This document shows positions 62,412-64,000 of a stretch of DNA of 64,000 nucleotides, one piece after another. Position numbers and translations under genes: made by a program. Under the pieces are notes generated by a model. It saw nothing but the letters and a program-made list of their open reading frames with translations, ran no database searches and was not told where the DNA came from. How positions within the stretch are numbered: position 1 is the stretch's first letter; each line of letters begins with the position of its first letter. Origin of the DNA: Rhizomucor pusillus (lineage: Eukaryota > Mucoromycota > Mucoromycetes > Mucorales > Lichtheimiaceae); assembly GCA_900175165.2 (NCBI GenBank), contig FWWN02000582.1, positions 1-64,000 of the forward strand, read 5' to 3'.

Positions 62412-64000
62412 TCAAGACAACTGCGTACCAACTTGCAATGCGCGTGTGGCAAAGAACCTGACGTCTCCATCCTCGTCTGTGCAAAGTTTTTCAAGTGTTG
62501 GTTTTGCCATGCTAGGCACCAGTTCCTGCATAGCCTGGTTCTGTTTGAGCATTGGTATCATTGTCTCTAGGGATTTTGCAACGTTGAACCGGATATTGGG
62601 AATAGGATCATTAGAAAGTTCAATGACGGTAGGTAGCACCAAATCCTTGATTGTGCTTGATGGCAACGAGTTGGCCATTGTCTAGATAGTTAGAAAAAGA
62701 TTAGAAGCGCTCAAGACCAATGTGGATTCCAGCTTACAGTCAATGCAAAAATCGTTGTCATTCTATGCAGATAATTATCATCTGTGGCCATAGACTGCAC
62801 TCGCGGAATGATTGCTTCTTCAGCCCAATCAGCGCCAAAGACCTCTGTCAATTTTTGAAGATTGGCCGTTGCAGCTTCCCGGATAGAGAATACCTTGTCC
62901 CGCAACCATTTCATGCAGAGGTCCATGAGCTTTTCTTCGAAAAACTGAGGGCCGAACTGCTTGGCCAGGAGAGGGATATACTCAATGATTGCAAGACGGA
63001 TACGCCATTGCTTATCTTCGGACAATTCAACAATGGCAGGCAAGAGTGCTTGCGATAAACGCTCGACACCAATAGCTAGATGGTGGCAAACATCAGATAT
63101 CGGTGCATTAAGCTGCCAGTATATTCACGTTACCTTTGTTGATTTCATCTAGGCTAGAGATAACGTTCAGCCGCACATCTGGGAACTCGTCTGTCAGTTG
63201 CTGTAAAAATGTAGGTAGCAAGTACTCCATTGTACTATGTGGTCAACGATCAATCAATATATTAATGTAAAGAGATGATATGATCAATGGACTTACGGCA
63301 TTTGACCTACGATGACAGCCAAACCACTAACTTCCTTTGCAAGCGCTGCACGGGCATGCTGATTCTCATCCTCTACAAGATCTCTCACGCGAGGCAGCAG
63401 TTTCTCGATAACGACCTTCTTGTCCACAAGCTTGGCAAAGCCTGTCAAGGGACTGAGTCGGTCGTTCTGTATTTGCCTAGATACATCAATTTACATACCG
63501 GTGATACGCCCAGCTGCAGCAGTTCGGACTTCCCCTTCGGCATCGTCGAGGAATCCAAGAAACGGTGCTGTAAAATGCTCTTGCACAATAGCATCACCGA
63601 ACGCTTGAGCAATCTTGCCAAATTAAAGCATAAGTCTGCTGAATAGGATTTGAAGAAACTACGCTTTACCTCGACGTATTCAGAAGCAACCATATACCGC
63701 ACTCGCCAAGATTTATCTTGTGCTAGAGCTTGAAATATAGGGAGCAGATACTCTTGATTTTGCTCTCGAGTGAACAAGTTGCCGAATGCAATAAGATCTT
63801 CTACGGCCAACAGGCGTACAGAGTCCTGTGCATCTTGAGCTAATTTCTGTAGTAAGCCGAGTCCCTCCTTTAATACATTTTCGGTTCCCATTGGGGCTGC
63901 AAATTTCTGTTTTGACAAGGTAAATAAAGCGATGCTTTACACAGTTGTGAAAATGTTGAATAATAATACTTACAGCTAGCGCTTTTGCAGCAGCACGTCG
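62412..64000 (-). CDS. TPD3: PP2A scaffold subunit A (PR65/Tpd3), partial
   Basis: A HEAT-repeat scaffold of protein phosphatase 2A that links the catalytic C and regulatory B subunits. The gene runs off the right edge, so the N-terminal part is missing. Repeat blocks recognised are [107 protein letters not shown] and the last repeat [20 protein letters not shown], ending at the stop near 62412. Several short introns interrupt it (about 62680-62710, 63060-63120, 63230-63295, 63480-63500 and 63645-63670). Typical PR65 sequence throughout; no broken frame seen. Confidence 0.94.

Overview
The window is nuclear DNA of a filamentous fungus, most likely Mucoromycota (Mucorales-type). Genes are split by many short introns (about 40-75 nt) with GT/AG or GC/AG ends and CTAAC-like branch sites. 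The gene set is typical of fungi: a group III HAMP-repeat histidine kinase, a CreA/Mig1-type zinc-finger repressor, an IML2/TTC39 protein and PHO85-type cyclin. The transposase remnants and a decayed protein family in the first 5 kb resemble families I know from Mucorales proteomes (recollection only, no search was run).

Layout. 1-12.2 kb is a repeat-rich, gene-poor accessory zone. It holds a Tc1/mariner DD34E transposase pseudogene (562-1837), two fragments of a second transposase family (2226-2650 and 7836-8024), a frame-broken multi-exon pseudogene (3165-4882), two paralogous membrane-protein genes that both carry frameshifts (6591-7571 and 8949-9530), and transposon-end-like repeats near 10.5 kb.

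12.3-30.3 kb is dense and genic: EMC8/9, an ERGIC-53-type lectin, a C2H2 factor, a small membrane protein, the NIK1-type kinase, an NHX Na+/H+ exchanger, a Pcl-type cyclin and ISU1. 31.6-43.1 kb carries a secreted pectin methylesterase, a Dpb4/POLE3 histone-fold subunit, a secreted double-psi beta-barrel protein, a large IML2-like TPR protein and a CaMKK/Ssp1-like kinase. 46.7-49.2 kb holds RRP43 and a CreA/Mig1-like gene, transcribed divergently across a 41-N assembly gap. 49.2-53.4 kb is a second gene-poor stretch with dispersed repeats and a MITE. 53.4-64 kb carries CLASP/Stu1, SEC24, a CHY zinc-finger protein and the 3' part of the PP2A scaffold subunit.

Functional links. Three products belong to ER biogenesis or ER-Golgi traffic (EMC8/9, ERGIC-53-like cargo receptor, SEC24). 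NIK1 and NHX both belong to osmotic and ionic homeostasis and are tandem neighbours. The pectin methylesterase and the expansin-like barrel protein are both secreted and fit growth on plant cell walls. No operon-like organisation is expected, and I found no tRNA, rRNA or CRISPR array.

The most notable observations are a set of six GC-AG introns forced by conserved protein frames, two families of dispersed repeats around the CLASP locus (one copy disrupted by a 99-bp Tc1/mariner-type MITE), and the pair of decaying membrane-protein paralogues.
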